Positions 1 through 9,460 of a stretch of DNA of 64,000 nt are shown in pieces. The notes under the pieces are model-generated. The model was given only the letters and a program-made list of their open reading frames with translations, was not told the DNA's origin and did no database searches. Made by a program: the position numbers and the translations under genes. Origin of the DNA: Bacteroides faecalis (GTDB lineage: Bacteria > Bacteroidota > Bacteroidia > Bacteroidales > Bacteroidaceae); assembly GCF_003865075.1 (NCBI RefSeq), contig NZ_BHWB01000003.1, forward strand, positions 186,001-250,000, written 5' to 3'. The first letter of the stretch is position 1. Each line of letters opens with the position of its first letter.

Positions 1-119
1 TAGAAGTAGAGGAAAACTACTGTTGGATGACACTCAACCAGATGCTTTCATTTGTTACATATAATAATTACTTAAATATTGCAGCTCGCAGCCTCTTGTC
101 TGCTGTCAGTTTCTATTAA
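1..119 (+). CDS. NDP-hexose 2,3-dehydratase, C-terminal end (partial)
   Basis: An open frame enters from the left edge and stops at 117-119. The last 39 residues contain WMTLNQMLSF and NNYLNIAARSLLSA, which resemble the C-terminal signature of NDP-hexose 2,3-dehydratases (EvaA/TylX3-like). Known members remove the C2 hydroxyl of a 4-keto-6-deoxy nucleotide sugar in 2,6-dideoxyhexose synthesis. The gene lies 10 bp upstream of a Gfo/Idh/MocA reductase, the type of partner known for this step. Only the tail is visible, so the assignment rests on motif memory and context. Confidence 0.55.
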   Translation, partial: EVEENYCWMTLNQMLSFVTYNNYLNIAARSLLSAVSFY

Positions 120-129
120 AGATTAATAT

Positions 130-1158
130 ATGATTAAAATAGGCATTATTTGCCCCTCAGAAATAGCTTTACGTAGATTTATGCCCGCTCTCCAAAAAGT
201 GCAGGGTGTGTTGTTTTCCGCTATAGGCATTGCCTCTCCTAAAGAATGGTTTGGGGATTTGGAGAATGTCACAGCTGAACAAATTGAAGAACAACAATTT
301 CGAGAGCTTGCTAAAGCTAGTGCTTTTGTTGATCAATATGGTGGCGAGATTATTGTGGGTTATGAAACACTGGTATCATCTGATAAGATTGATGCAATTT
401 ATATTCCGCTCCCCCCAGCACTACACTATAAATGGGCTAAATTAGCTCTTCAGAATAGTAAACATGTGTTTGTGGAGAAGCCTTCTACTACAACTTTGGC
501 AGATACAGATGATTTGATTTCAATAGCTTCAGAAAAAGAACTTGTTTTGCATGAGAATTATATGTTTATTTATCACTCTCAGTTAGAAGAAATTCAGTCA
601 GTAGTGAAGAAAGGTGAGATAGGAGAAGTGCGTTTGTACCGCATTACATTTGGCTTTCCTCGACGTGCAGCTAATGATTTTCGTTATAATAAAACATTGG
701 GAGGTGGAGCGCTATTAGATGCAGGTGGTTACTGTTTGAAGTATGCTAATTGGCTCCTTGGAGGTGATGCCCATGTGATTTCAGCTCAAACTAATTATTT
801 AGAAGGTTTTGAGGTTGACATGTATGGTTCTGCTATTATGGCTGATTCTGATGGGCATATTGCACAACTTGCTTTCGGTATGGATAACGACTATCGTTGT
901 GATATTGAGATTTGGGGGAGCAATGGAACCATCACCAGTGGTCGTATTTTGACTGCACCAGCGGGCTTTGTACCTACATATAGTATAAAGAAAAATCAAA
1001 ACATTGAAATTCGTCAGCTTTCTGCAGACGATACATTCTTCAAATCAATTCAGCGATTTATATCTTGTATAGAGAATGCTAGTGTTCGTATAGAAGAGTA
1101 TAATCTTTTAAAAAAGCAAGAAGAGCTAGTTGAAGAATTTAAATATTTATGTAAATAA
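130..1158 (+). CDS. Gfo/Idh/MocA-family oxidoreductase, probable nucleotide-sugar 3-ketoreductase
   Basis: This 342-residue protein has the family layout: an N-terminal Rossmann domain, the EKP motif at about residues 116-118 (HVFVEKPST), and a C-terminal alpha/beta domain with GGGALLDAGGY. Family enzymes reduce or oxidise sugars with NAD(P)H. KijD10-type members reduce the 3-keto group of NDP-3,4-diketo-2,6-dideoxyglucose right after a 2,3-dehydratase. The upstream fragment looks like that dehydratase, and CDP-glucose enzymes lie downstream. I therefore infer a 3-ketoreductase in a CDP-2,6-dideoxyhexose pathway. Other substrates, such as UDP-HexNAc acids, cannot be excluded. Confidence 0.75.
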   Translation: MIKIGIICPSEIALRRFMPALQKVQGVLFSAIGIASPKEWFGDLENVTAEQIEEQQFRELAKASAFVDQYGGEIIVGYETLVSSDKIDAIYIPLPPALHYKWAKLALQNSKHVFVEKPSTTTLADTDDLISIASEKELVLHENYMFIYHSQLEEIQSVVKKGEIGEVRLYRITFGFPRRAANDFRYNKTLGGGALLDAGGYCLKYANWLLGGDAHVISAQTNYLEGFEVDMYGSAIMADSDGHIAQLAFGMDNDYRCDIEIWGSNGTITSGRILTAPAGFVPTYSIKKNQNIEIRQLSADDTFFKSIQRFISCIENASVRIEEYNLLKKQEELVEEFKYLCK

Positions 1159-1168
1159 AGGAAGGAGC

Positions 1169-2641
1169 ATGTCCGATAGCAAACAGTCTACATATAGAAG
1201 TATTTTTAAAGCTACATCTTTATTTGGCGGGTTGCAATTATATCTGATTTTTATTAGTATAATTAAGTCCAAGTTTATCGCTATTTTACTTGGTCCTTTA
1301 GGTGTTGGAATACAGGGACTTTTTCAGTCAGGTACTGAGGTCATTCGTACTTTAACTAACTTTGGATTATCTCAAAGTGCTGTCAGAGAAGTTTCTGAAG
1401 CTAATGGGAATAAAGATGAAGTACGCATAAAGCTAGTTACTTCAGTCATCAATAAACTGGTTTGGATTACTGGGCTCTTAGGCGCAATTTTAGTTTGTAT
1501 ACTGTCACCATATTTAAGCCAATCTTTATTTAGGAATTACGATTATACCGTTCCCTTTATACTCCTGTCTGTTACTTTGTTGTTAGAACAACTCTCAGCA
1601 GGTCAAAAAGTTATTCTTCAGGGGCTGAGAAAAATAAAAGAACTTGCAAAAGCATCAGCATGGGGCTCTACAGTAGGATTGCTGGTATCAATTCCAATTT
1701 ACTATTTATTTGGAGTTAAAGGTATTGTACCGACATTAATATTAAGTTCTGTTACTACGTTTTTGCTTTCTTGGTTCTATGCAAGGCATTATATAAAAGC
1801 TTGTCCTAAAGTTACAATAAACCAAACCGTTACTGAAGGTTGTTCAATGCTAACTATGGGTATAGCAATGAGTGTTAGTAATATTCTGATAACTGTTTGT
1901 GCGTTTGTATTAAGAGCTTTCATCAGTAATAACGGAGGAACAGAAATAGTAGGTTATTATACAGCTGGTTTTACTATAGTTACCACCTATTTTTCTATGA
2001 TATTCAATGCCCTTGCTACAGATTATTATCCACGGCTTGCGGCCGTTAATTCTGATAATGTGAAATGCCGAAATTTATCCAACGAACAAGGGGAGATTGC
2101 TTCACTTATTATGGCTCCCTTATTGTTAATATGTTTGGTATTTATGTCACTCATATTACAAATTTTATATTCAGATAAGTTTTTAGAGGCTAATAATTTC
2201 GTAATTTGGGCAGTTGTAGGTATGCTTTTTAAACTTGCTTCTTGGCTTATCGCATTTCAGTTTATAGCAAAGGGTGAAACAAAAATTTATATAGTTAATG
2301 AAACACTTTTAAATTCGTATACTCTTGCTCTATCTCTATTAGGTTATAAATACTTTGGATTGGCAGGTTTGGGAGCAGCGTATTCTTTGAGCAATTTATT
2401 ATACTTTATTCAAGTTTTCTGTATTGCAAAGGTTCGATATGGTTATTGCTTTAGCGTGAGCTTTAAAAAATTATTCACAATGCAAAATCTAATGGTTCTA
2501 GTGTGTTTTCTTCTTGTGTTGTGTAGTAATAAATTGTTGTCATATATACTCGGTTCTGTTTGTATATTGTGCTCAGGTATTTATTCATTTGTAGGTCTAG
2601 ATAGAAGAATGGGAATTTGCAATCTACTAAAGAAGAAATAA
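1169..2641 (+). CDS. Wzx-type polysaccharide flippase
   Basis: A polytopic membrane protein of about 490 residues with 12-14 hydrophobic segments, of the polysaccharide transport/MATE-like fold. The opening (SIFKATSLFGGLQLYLIFISI) is typical of O-antigen translocases. Known members flip undecaprenyl-diphosphate-linked repeat units to the periplasm for a Wzy polymerase, and one is present at 9461. An in-frame ATG at 1130 overlaps the previous gene, but the ATG at 1169 follows a strong AAGGAAGGAG ribosome-binding sequence and is chosen as the start. The next gene begins 5 bp after the stop, so they are probably co-transcribed. Confidence 0.85.
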   Translation: MSDSKQSTYRSIFKATSLFGGLQLYLIFISIIKSKFIAILLGPLGVGIQGLFQSGTEVIRTLTNFGLSQSAVREVSEANGNKDEVRIKLVTSVINKLVWITGLLGAILVCILSPYLSQSLFRNYDYTVPFILLSVTLLLEQLSAGQKVILQGLRKIKELAKASAWGSTVGLLVSIPIYYLFGVKGIVPTLILSSVTTFLLSWFYARHYIKACPKVTINQTVTEGCSMLTMGIAMSVSNILITVCAFVLRAFISNNGGTEIVGYYTAGFTIVTTYFSMIFNALATDYYPRLAAVNSDNVKCRNLSNEQGEIASLIMAPLLLICLVFMSLILQILYSDKFLEANNFVIWAVVGMLFKLASWLIAFQFIAKGETKIYIVNETLLNSYTLALSLLGYKYFGLAGLGAAYSLSNLLYFIQVFCIAKVRYGYCFSVSFKKLFTMQNLMVLVCFLLVLCSNKLLSYILGSVCILCSGIYSFVGLDRRMGICNLLKKK

Positions 2642-2646
2642 AAGCG

Positions 2647-3855
2647 ATGAAAAAGAAGGTTTTACTATATAGCGATTGTAATTTATTTGGTGGAAGTGAA
2701 CATGTGATATATAACATCATTCGTAATCCGTATTTGAAAGAAAAATTTTCTTTTTCCTTCTTATACAGATATAGCAAGCTATATCAAGATAAAGTGACCG
2801 AACTAAACTACAGTCAATATTGTGATAATTTGTATTCAATACATCTGTTAACAAACCATACAATACATAGATATTTAAAATCGAAAATCACAATTCGTAT
2901 AATTAGAAGGATTCTTTTCTTGCCGTTTTATATTTTGGAGACTGTAGGTTTTTATAAATTCATTAATCGTATAATCATAGATATATTCATCAAAAAACAC
3001 CATGACTATGCGATAGTGCATATAAATAATGGTGGTTACCCTGGTGCATATTCTTGTCTGCAGTTTGCACTAGGATTAAGAAAGTATCCTAAAATTAGAA
3101 CTATTATGCAGGTCAATAATTTGGCACAATCAGGGTATGAAAAAATTGATGATAGAGTATGTTCTTCTATTGATAAATTTGTAACAGCTTCCAAAAATGC
3201 GCGTAAGGCACTTCTTTTAAAACGGAAAATAAAATCTTCAAAGGTTACTACACTATCAAATTACGTTGAAGATGTAGCTATTCAATATGACAAAGGAGGC
3301 AAAGAGGATTTGGATGACGGTACAATCACTATCCTTCAAGTTGCATTACTTCAAAAACGTAAAGGGCAAAAGTATTTAATTGATGCATTGAAAATTCTAA
3401 ATACTAATTCTTCTGTTAAATATCATTTGTTGCTTATAGGCAATGGTGAATGTTATAATGAAATAAAACAATACATTAAATTGCAGGGTGTTGAAGCTTG
3501 TGTACAATTACTTGGTTATAGAGATGATTATCTTGATTATGTAAATAAGGCAGATGTCATAGCTTTGCCGTCAATTAAGGATGAAGATATGCCTCTGATA
3601 ATACTTTCTTCTATGGCATTATCGAAACCTATTGTATCAACTGATATAGGCGGTATTCCTGAAGAAATTATCAATGGGGTATCAGGCATTTTAATTAGTC
3701 CAAAAGAAGACGGTTTTTCTTATCGACTGGCAGATGCAATCAAAAAGGCCTATAAAGAAAGAAATGTGATAGGGGAAAATGCTCGTTGTAGGTATGAAGA
3801 ATGTTTTAGTGCACAATCATATGCAAAGAATATAATAAGATTATATAACGAATGA
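2647..3855 (+). CDS. Glycosyltransferase, GT4 family (GT-B fold)
   Basis: About 402 residues with a GT-B architecture. The N-terminal half begins KKVLLYSDCNLFGGSE. The C-terminal half contains LLQKRKGQKYLIDALKIL, LIGNGE and the donor-binding region DEDMPLIILSSMALSKPIVSTDIGGIPE, as in GT4 retaining transferases. It probably adds one sugar of the repeat unit at the cytoplasmic face. The start at 2647 is preferred to the upstream 2617 because the family sequence begins there and the upstream gene ends at 2641. The stop overlaps the next ATG (ATGA), which indicates translational coupling to the cytidylyltransferase. Donor and acceptor are unknown. Confidence 0.82.
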   Translation: MKKKVLLYSDCNLFGGSEHVIYNIIRNPYLKEKFSFSFLYRYSKLYQDKVTELNYSQYCDNLYSIHLLTNHTIHRYLKSKITIRIIRRILFLPFYILETVGFYKFINRIIIDIFIKKHHDYAIVHINNGGYPGAYSCLQFALGLRKYPKIRTIMQVNNLAQSGYEKIDDRVCSSIDKFVTASKNARKALLLKRKIKSSKVTTLSNYVEDVAIQYDKGGKEDLDDGTITILQVALLQKRKGQKYLIDALKILNTNSSVKYHLLLIGNGECYNEIKQYIKLQGVEACVQLLGYRDDYLDYVNKADVIALPSIKDEDMPLIILSSMALSKPIVSTDIGGIPEEIINGVSGILISPKEDGFSYRLADAIKKAYKERNVIGENARCRYEECFSAQSYAKNIIRLYNE

Positions 3856-4664
3856 AAGTAGTTTTATTAGCTGGAGGCTTTGGCTCTCGCATATCTGAGG
3901 AATCTCAGTTTAAACCAAAACCAATGATTGAAATTGGTGGTATGCCAATTTTGTGGCATATCATGAAGGAGTATGCCTACTATGGTCATACTGAGTTTAT
4001 TATATGTGCCGGTTACAAGCAGGAGTATATTAAGGAGTGGTTTGCTAACTACTATCTTCATAACTCAGACGTAAGTTTCGACTTTCGTGAGGGTAAGAAT
4101 GATATAACTATTCATCATACTAATTTGGAACCATGGAAAGTGACAGTTGTAGATACTGGTTACAACACTATGACTGGAGGTAGGATCAAGCGCATACAAG
4201 AGTACGTGGGCAATGAGCCTTTCTTAATGACTTATGGTGATGGTGTGTGTGATGTGGAAATTGATAAGTTGATAAATTTTCATAAGTCTCATGGCAAATT
4301 GGCTACTCTTACTGCTGTAAAGATGGCACAAGATAAAGGAGTGCTTGATATTACCCATGATCAGGCTGTTCGTGCGTTCCGCGAAAAGAATTCTGTTGAC
4401 GGTTCTCCTATCAATGCCGGTTACATGGTACTGCAGCCGGAGGTGTTCGAACTTTTGGATGGTGATTCTTGTGTATTTGAGAAAAATGTACTAGTGGAGC
4501 TTGCTAACAAAGGTGAGTTAATGTCTTATATCCATACAGGTTTTTGGCAGTGTATGGATAACGTTCGTGAAAAGTCAATACTTGAAAAGTTATTGGCAGA
4601 GGATAAAGCTCCTTGGAAGCGTTGGGAGCGTTCTGTGCCTAAGATACCTGAATATGCTAAATAA
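3852..4664 (+). CDS. rfbF: Glucose-1-phosphate cytidylyltransferase
   Basis: This 270-residue nucleotidyltransferase forms CDP-glucose from CTP and glucose-1-phosphate, the first step of CDP-deoxyhexose synthesis. The N-terminal LAGGFGSRISEESQFKPKPM is the RfbF form of the G-x-G-x-R...KP nucleotide-binding signature, followed by GGMPILWHIMKEYAYYG and MTYGDGVCDVEI. Length matches the family. It is coupled by ATGA overlap to the upstream glycosyltransferase and lies 152 bp before CDP-glucose 4,6-dehydratase. That 152-bp spacer has no convincing ORF. No 3-dehydrase (RfbH) is seen nearby, so a classical 3,6-dideoxyhexose route is not supported within this window. Confidence 0.93.
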   Translation: MKVVLLAGGFGSRISEESQFKPKPMIEIGGMPILWHIMKEYAYYGHTEFIICAGYKQEYIKEWFANYYLHNSDVSFDFREGKNDITIHHTNLEPWKVTVVDTGYNTMTGGRIKRIQEYVGNEPFLMTYGDGVCDVEIDKLINFHKSHGKLATLTAVKMAQDKGVLDITHDQAVRAFREKNSVDGSPINAGYMVLQPEVFELLDGDSCVFEKNVLVELANKGELMSYIHTGFWQCMDNVREKSILEKLLAEDKAPWKRWERSVPKIPEYAK

Positions 4665-4816
4665 TTTTGATCTCAATATCGGTTGTTATTTTTTACTATA
4701 CTTATTTTTATGGGATATGGAATCTCTTTTAGGTAACCATGTCGTTGTTGGCTACGAAAAGTGTACGATATGTCAGAATCATTAGTTACCAGTTTAATAA
4801 ATACTATGTTTAAGAT

Positions 4817-5884
4817 ATGGAGAATATACTAGATTTTTACAAAGATAAACGAGTCTTCCTAACTGGACATACTGGCTTTAAAGGTAGTTGGATGTGTAAA
4901 ATATTTACCAATGCGGGTGCCATTGTTACTGGCTATTCGTTAGAAGCTCCTACAGATCCCTCTCTCTTTAAAATCGCTGACATTGAGAATGATATCAAAA
5001 GTGTGATTGGTGACATTCGCGATATGGCAGCTTTGAAGAAGGCATTTGATGAGACTCAGCCTGAGATTGTTTTTCATCTAGCTGCACAGCCTATTGTACG
5101 CAACTCTTACGAAAATCCGGCCTATACTTATGAGACTAACGTAATGGGTACAGTTAATATCTTGGAGTGTGTCCGTCAGTCGAGTTGCGTAAAGTCATTT
5201 TTAAATGTTACTACTGATAAAGTTTACTTAAATAAGGAGTGGAATTGGGGGTATCGTGAAAATGAAGAATTGGATGGCTATGATCCATATTCTAATTCGA
5301 AATCTTGCTCTGAACTGGTGACACATTCATACAAGCGTTCGTTTTTTACAGATAAGGATGGCAAGGCAATTATTCCTATTTCAACTGCACGTGCTGGTAA
5401 TGTGATAGGAGGTGGTGATTTTGCTAATGATCGTATTATTCCTGATTGTATTCGTGCAGCAACTAAGCATGAAGATATCATAGTTCGTAACCCATTCTCT
5501 ACCCGTCCATATCAACATGTGCTAGAGCCTCTGTATGCTTACCTTTTGATTGCTATGAAGCAGTATGAGGATAGCTCGTATGCTGCTTATTACAATGTAG
5601 GTCCGGATGATGTTGATTGTTTCCAGACAGGTGCTTTGGTTGACCTCTTTGTGAACACGTGGGGGGGAGGTATGAAGTGGGTGAACAAATATGATAGCGG
5701 TCCTCATGAGGCTAATTTTCTAAAACTGGATTGCTCTAAACTCAAATCAACCTTTGGTTGGACTCCTCGTTGGAACTTGGATAAGGCCATGGAGAAGATT
5801 GTGGAATGGAGCAAGATTTGGTTATCTGGTGGTGATGTACGTGCCTGTATGGATAGACAGATTATAGAATTTCTTCAGAGGTAA
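4817..5884 (+). CDS. rfbG: CDP-glucose 4,6-dehydratase
   Basis: An extended short-chain dehydrogenase of 355 residues that converts CDP-glucose to CDP-4-keto-6-deoxyglucose. The NAD-binding glycine motif reads GHTGFKG at 17-23, the family form for this enzyme. The TTDKVY segment (about 132-137) and the catalytic YSNSK at 158-162 are present, as is RAGNVIGGGDFANDRIIPD. Length is normal. It follows rfbF and precedes an acyltransferase by 3 bp. Together with the flanking 2,3-dehydratase tail, 3,5-epimerase and ketoreductase it supplies the intermediate for the deoxysugar branch. Confidence 0.93.
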   Translation: MENILDFYKDKRVFLTGHTGFKGSWMCKIFTNAGAIVTGYSLEAPTDPSLFKIADIENDIKSVIGDIRDMAALKKAFDETQPEIVFHLAAQPIVRNSYENPAYTYETNVMGTVNILECVRQSSCVKSFLNVTTDKVYLNKEWNWGYRENEELDGYDPYSNSKSCSELVTHSYKRSFFTDKDGKAIIPISTARAGNVIGGGDFANDRIIPDCIRAATKHEDIIVRNPFSTRPYQHVLEPLYAYLLIAMKQYEDSSYAAYYNVGPDDVDCFQTGALVDLFVNTWGGGMKWVNKYDSGPHEANFLKLDCSKLKSTFGWTPRWNLDKAMEKIVEWSKIWLSGGDVRACMDRQIIEFLQR

Positions 5885-5887
5885 GTA

Positions 5888-6831
5888 ATGAAAAATAGGG
5901 ATTATTCGCTTGATTTTCTAGCTGGTATTCTGCTTCTTCAGATAATTTACAACCATTGTTGCTCTATAAGTAAATCTGTCAGCATAGATCTTTCATTTTT
6001 AGCTTTCTATATGCCTTGGTTTTTTTATAAAGGAGGAATGTTTTTTAAAGCTTTAGAAAGTAAACAAATGTTAACGGGGGTAAAAGGTTGCTACTACCTT
6101 TTATGAAATACTCCATTTTAGGGTTAAGCATAGGTTTTATATTATCGCAGTTAAAGGATGTGTCAGTTTTGGATTTCTCGTTATGCCAAGTCAAATATAT
6201 CCTGTTACAAGGATCATTCTTTGGTAATTTACCCCTATGGTTCCTTCCTGCATTATTTGGTGCAAGGCTTCTATCAAATTATCTTGTTAACCATAAATGG
6301 AATATGATCCTTAGTGTAACATTGTTGTATACTGTTTCGATATTATTGAATTACATTCAAGTAAATGTCACATCTTATATTCCCTATATGATATGTACTA
6401 TTTGTACAGGTACAATGTTCTTCCTGTTGGGGGCTTTGCTGAAAGACATTCAATATGACAAGCATATATTTTTGATCTCTGGGTTTGTTTATGTCACTTT
6501 TTTATACTTTGGCATTCCTATTATAGATATGCGTACCAATTTGACTGTCTATGGTTCTTATTACCTATGGCTTCCATTTTCGGTTAGCGGCTGTCTGTTT
6601 TTTAACAATATAGTACACCATATATCAGTTAGATTTATAGAAAGTGAATATAATCTATTTACTTATGTAGGTACTAATTCTATGACGTATTATGTGTGGC
6701 ATTGGATTTTCTTATTACCTGCAAATTATCTGTTAATCAATATTATTCATGTTCCGAAAGAGTATTGTTTACTATCTATTTTAATGATAGTGGCACTATG
6801 CCTCTTTCTTGTAAGAAAAAAGACGATATAA
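5888..6831 (+). pseudogene. Acyltransferase-3 family membrane protein, frameshifted
   Basis: Two abutting frames together encode an about 314-residue acyltransferase-3 (OafA-like) protein. The first (5888-6106) begins MKNRDYSLDFLAGILLLQI with the family's RD and H (IIYNHCCS) segment. The second runs to 6831 and carries the remaining transmembrane helices ending near YYVWHWIFLLP. The break lies at 6076-6088. One extra A in the A-run at 6082-6085 would restore GVKRLLLPFMKY. Family members O-acetylate sugars of surface polysaccharides at the inner membrane. The break may be real inactivation, a slippage-type switch, or an assembly error. The gene abuts both neighbours closely, so it belongs to the operon. 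Confidence 0.7.
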
Positions 6832-7743
6832 ATGGAAAAAGTAATAATCACAGGTGCTGACGGTTTTGTTGGCAGTTATACAGTAAAACATTTTTTGAAT
6901 GAGGGTAAGGTCGTTCTTGCTTTGGATATGGGCTCTGTTGCTCGCAGATTGGAGGCTCATCCCAATCTTACCTATATGCAGTGTGACATCACCAATACGC
7001 AGGCAATGCTCGAGAATATTGAGCATGACGTGTATGATACCTTCATTCACTTTGCCTGGGCCGGATCAGCTGGTGAGGCTCGTATCGATTACAATCTTCA
7101 GATGCAGAATGCGCTCAATACAGTAGAGTGTATGAAGTCTGCAAAAGAGCTGGGTTGTAGCCGTTTTGTATGTGCTGGTTCTATTATGGAGTATGAAGTT
7201 GAAGCTGCTATCCATACTCAAGGAAGTAAACCGGGAATGGGGTATATCTATGGAATGGCTAAACACATTGCTCACTGCATGTGTAAATCTGTTGCTGTAA
7301 ATATCGGTATTGATCTTCTTTGGCCCATGATTACCAATGCTTATGGGGTAGGTGAGTTCTCCCCACGTTTTGTGAATACTACACTTCGTAAGATTATCAA
7401 CGGAGAAACTCTTCAGTTTACTGCAGCTACACAAAACTATGATTTTGTTTATGTGAGTGACGTGGCAAAAGCTTTCTATTTGGTAGCAGAAAAGGGTAAA
7501 CCATTCTGTGAGTATATGATTGGTTCGGGTGATGCTAAACCATTGAAGAATTTTATACTTGAGATGGTGGTAAGCTGTGGTCCCGAAAGTACCCCTTTGT
7601 TTGGCGATATTCCTTTCACAGGTACTAACATGTCATTGAGTACATTTTCAATCGAAGCAATTAAGAACGATTGTGGCTTTGTGCCGGACGTAACCTTTGG
7701 TGAGGGAACCAAGATGACCATGGATTGGCTGAAAACTATTTAA
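6832..7743 (+). CDS. NAD(P)-dependent epimerase/dehydratase, probable CDP-4-keto-deoxyhexose reductase
   Basis: An extended SDR of 303 residues. The nucleotide motif GADGFVG occupies 8-14 and the catalytic YGMAK 140-144, with CAGSIMEYE before it. Members of this branch in CDP-sugar loci (CDP-abequose synthase-like) reduce the 4-keto group of CDP-dideoxyhexoses. Given rfbF/rfbG just upstream and a 3,5-epimerase downstream, I infer the final 4-ketoreductase of the deoxysugar branch. It starts at the base after the acyltransferase stop. The 268 bp following it (7744-8011) hold no convincing gene and may be a remnant. Exact stereochemistry is not predictable. Confidence 0.75.
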   Translation: MEKVIITGADGFVGSYTVKHFLNEGKVVLALDMGSVARRLEAHPNLTYMQCDITNTQAMLENIEHDVYDTFIHFAWAGSAGEARIDYNLQMQNALNTVECMKSAKELGCSRFVCAGSIMEYEVEAAIHTQGSKPGMGYIYGMAKHIAHCMCKSVAVNIGIDLLWPMITNAYGVGEFSPRFVNTTLRKIINGETLQFTAATQNYDFVYVSDVAKAFYLVAEKGKPFCEYMIGSGDAKPLKNFILEMVVSCGPESTPLFGDIPFTGTNMSLSTFSIEAIKNDCGFVPDVTFGEGTKMTMDWLKTI

Positions 7744-8011
7744 AACATTTATCATGATCTCTATATGGTATCACAACTGTTTAGCCGATATTGTTGTTCG
7801 GGCTCTATTGACTCTTGTATTTGCGACACATCTAATATACAGTCTTCTTGCATTTTAAAAATCTTAAATATTTTATTGCTGTTAGATTTTCAATGGATGG
7901 GTGTAGATATTTAGGATGTACTGTTTCACCTATTTTATTTGTGTGATTTTATACCGATTATTAAATAAGCTGGCGCCGAGGCTTCCTCAGCGTTGGTAGG
8001 AAAACGTTAAT

Positions 8012-8581
8012 ATGATAAAAAAAATCAATTTTGAAGAACTGGATTTGAAGGGAGCCTTCAAGATTCAGCCTTTTTATGCCACCGACGAGAGAGGTGGTTT
8101 TGTAAAAGATTACAATATAGATATGTTCAAGTCTAACGGCATTGAGCATGAGCTGAAAGAAGTGTTCTATACCATCAGTAAGAGAGGTGTGGTTCGTGCT
8201 ACGCACTTCCAACTTGTGAAACAGCAGGCAAAACTTGTTCGTTGCATCAGTGGTCATGTTTATGATGTGATTGTGGACTTGCGTCCGGATTCTCCCACAT
8301 TGGGTCAATGGAGAGGTTTTGATCTTACAGGTGAGAACCAAGTTGAGCTTTATATTCCTCAGTACTTCGGGCACGGTTATCTTGTATTGGAAGATTCTGT
8401 GGTGAGTTATAAGTGTGGTGAAGTATTCTATGGTGAAGGTGATTCTGGTATAATGTATAATGATCTGGATATTAATATTAAATGGCCGTTTGAGAAGATT
8501 GGAGGTATTGAGAACCTGATAATCTCAGATAAAGATAAGAATCTGATGAGTTTTAAGGAGTATATTAAAAGGGTGAAGTAA
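8012..8581 (+). CDS. RmlC-like nucleotide-sugar 3,5-epimerase
   Basis: A cupin-fold protein of 189 residues of the dTDP-4-dehydrorhamnose 3,5-epimerase family. The catalytic histidine aligns with H65 in RATHFQ, followed by KLVRCISGHVYDVIVDLRP, SPTLGQW, IPQYFGHGYLVLED and a tyrosine in SYKCGEVFY, all in family order. It would act on a 4-keto-6-deoxyhexose. No rmlA/rmlB is present here, and the only 4-keto sugar maker nearby is CDP-glucose 4,6-dehydratase, so a CDP-linked substrate is inferred. RmlC for dTDP-rhamnose working with genes elsewhere is the alternative. The next gene starts 2 bp after the stop. Confidence 0.8.
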   Translation: MIKKINFEELDLKGAFKIQPFYATDERGGFVKDYNIDMFKSNGIEHELKEVFYTISKRGVVRATHFQLVKQQAKLVRCISGHVYDVIVDLRPDSPTLGQWRGFDLTGENQVELYIPQYFGHGYLVLEDSVVSYKCGEVFYGEGDSGIMYNDLDINIKWPFEKIGGIENLIISDKDKNLMSFKEYIKRVK

Positions 8582-8583
8582 GT

Positions 8584-9453
8584 ATGGTTTCAATAATTAC
8601 AAATTGCTACAATGGAGAGGCATTCTTGAATGAAACCATTCAATCTGTTTTAAGCCAAACATATGCAGATTGGGAATATTTGCTTTTCGATAACTGTTCT
8701 ACAGATAAATCTGCAGAGATATTCAAATCATACAAGGATCCAAGATTTAAGTATTATCATAATGATCATACTGTACCTCTTGGACATGGAAGATATGAGG
8801 CAGTAAAGTTAGTACATGGAGATTATGTTTGCTTTATCGATTCAGACGATCTTTGGCTTCCTGAGAACCTAGAAAAACAAGTAGCTGTAATGGAGCATGA
8901 TTCATGTATAGGAGTTGTTTATACTGACTATCAAAAGTTTGGTGTAGATAATTCAATGAGAAGCACAAGTAAAAAAGGCTATCGAACAACCAGTGAAATG
9001 CTAGCATACTATGATTTAGGGCTTTCTTCTACCATGTTTAGAAGAGAACTCTTGCAGAAGTACAACATTAATATAAACAAATCATATCAGATTATTGCAG
9101 ATTTTGATTTGTTTATTAGGCTTTCGCGCGTTTCAAAGTGCTATCATATTAAAGAAAATCTTGTTAAATATCGTACTCATGCAAAAAATTTGTCATCAAC
9201 ATATACGAAAACGCGACTAGAGTATAAGGACATATTGAAAAAGTTTGATGAGGAATTTTCGGATAAAGAAAAAAGTGAATGTAGAGAAGGTCTGAATAAA
9301 TTTAATGATGAATATGAAATTATGACTTTAGAAAATAATCTTAAGAATCATAATCATATGGAGGCATTTAAAGGTGTTTTTCAACTAAAATGCAGTCGCT
9401 CCTACTTGTCTTGTTTGAAGAGATTTGCTTTATATCTTATAGGAAAATTGTAA
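8584..9453 (+). CDS. Glycosyltransferase, GT2 family
   Basis: A 289-residue GT-A inverting transferase. The N-terminus reads VSIITNCYNGEAFLNETIQS, and the metal-binding DSDD occurs in YVCFIDSDDLWLPENLEKQ. These are standard GT2 signatures. No membrane segment is obvious, so it is probably a peripheral inner-membrane enzyme that adds one sugar to the lipid-linked repeat unit. It lies 2 bp downstream of the epimerase and 8 bp upstream of the polymerase-like gene. The sugar specificity cannot be read from the sequence. Confidence 0.85.
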   Translation: MVSIITNCYNGEAFLNETIQSVLSQTYADWEYLLFDNCSTDKSAEIFKSYKDPRFKYYHNDHTVPLGHGRYEAVKLVHGDYVCFIDSDDLWLPENLEKQVAVMEHDSCIGVVYTDYQKFGVDNSMRSTSKKGYRTTSEMLAYYDLGLSSTMFRRELLQKYNININKSYQIIADFDLFIRLSRVSKCYHIKENLVKYRTHAKNLSSTYTKTRLEYKDILKKFDEEFSDKEKSECREGLNKFNDEYEIMTLENNLKNHNHMEAFKGVFQLKCSRSYLSCLKRFALYLIGKL

Positions 9454-9460
9454 TTCCCAT

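Noticed and set aside
4567-4785. 72-residue frame after rfbF
   Set aside because: It overlaps rfbF out of frame and looks like composition-driven sequence; no ribosome-binding site.
7744-8011. Possible gene in the spacer before the RmlC-like gene
   Set aside because: Short broken frames only; no motif or start with a ribosome-binding sequence.
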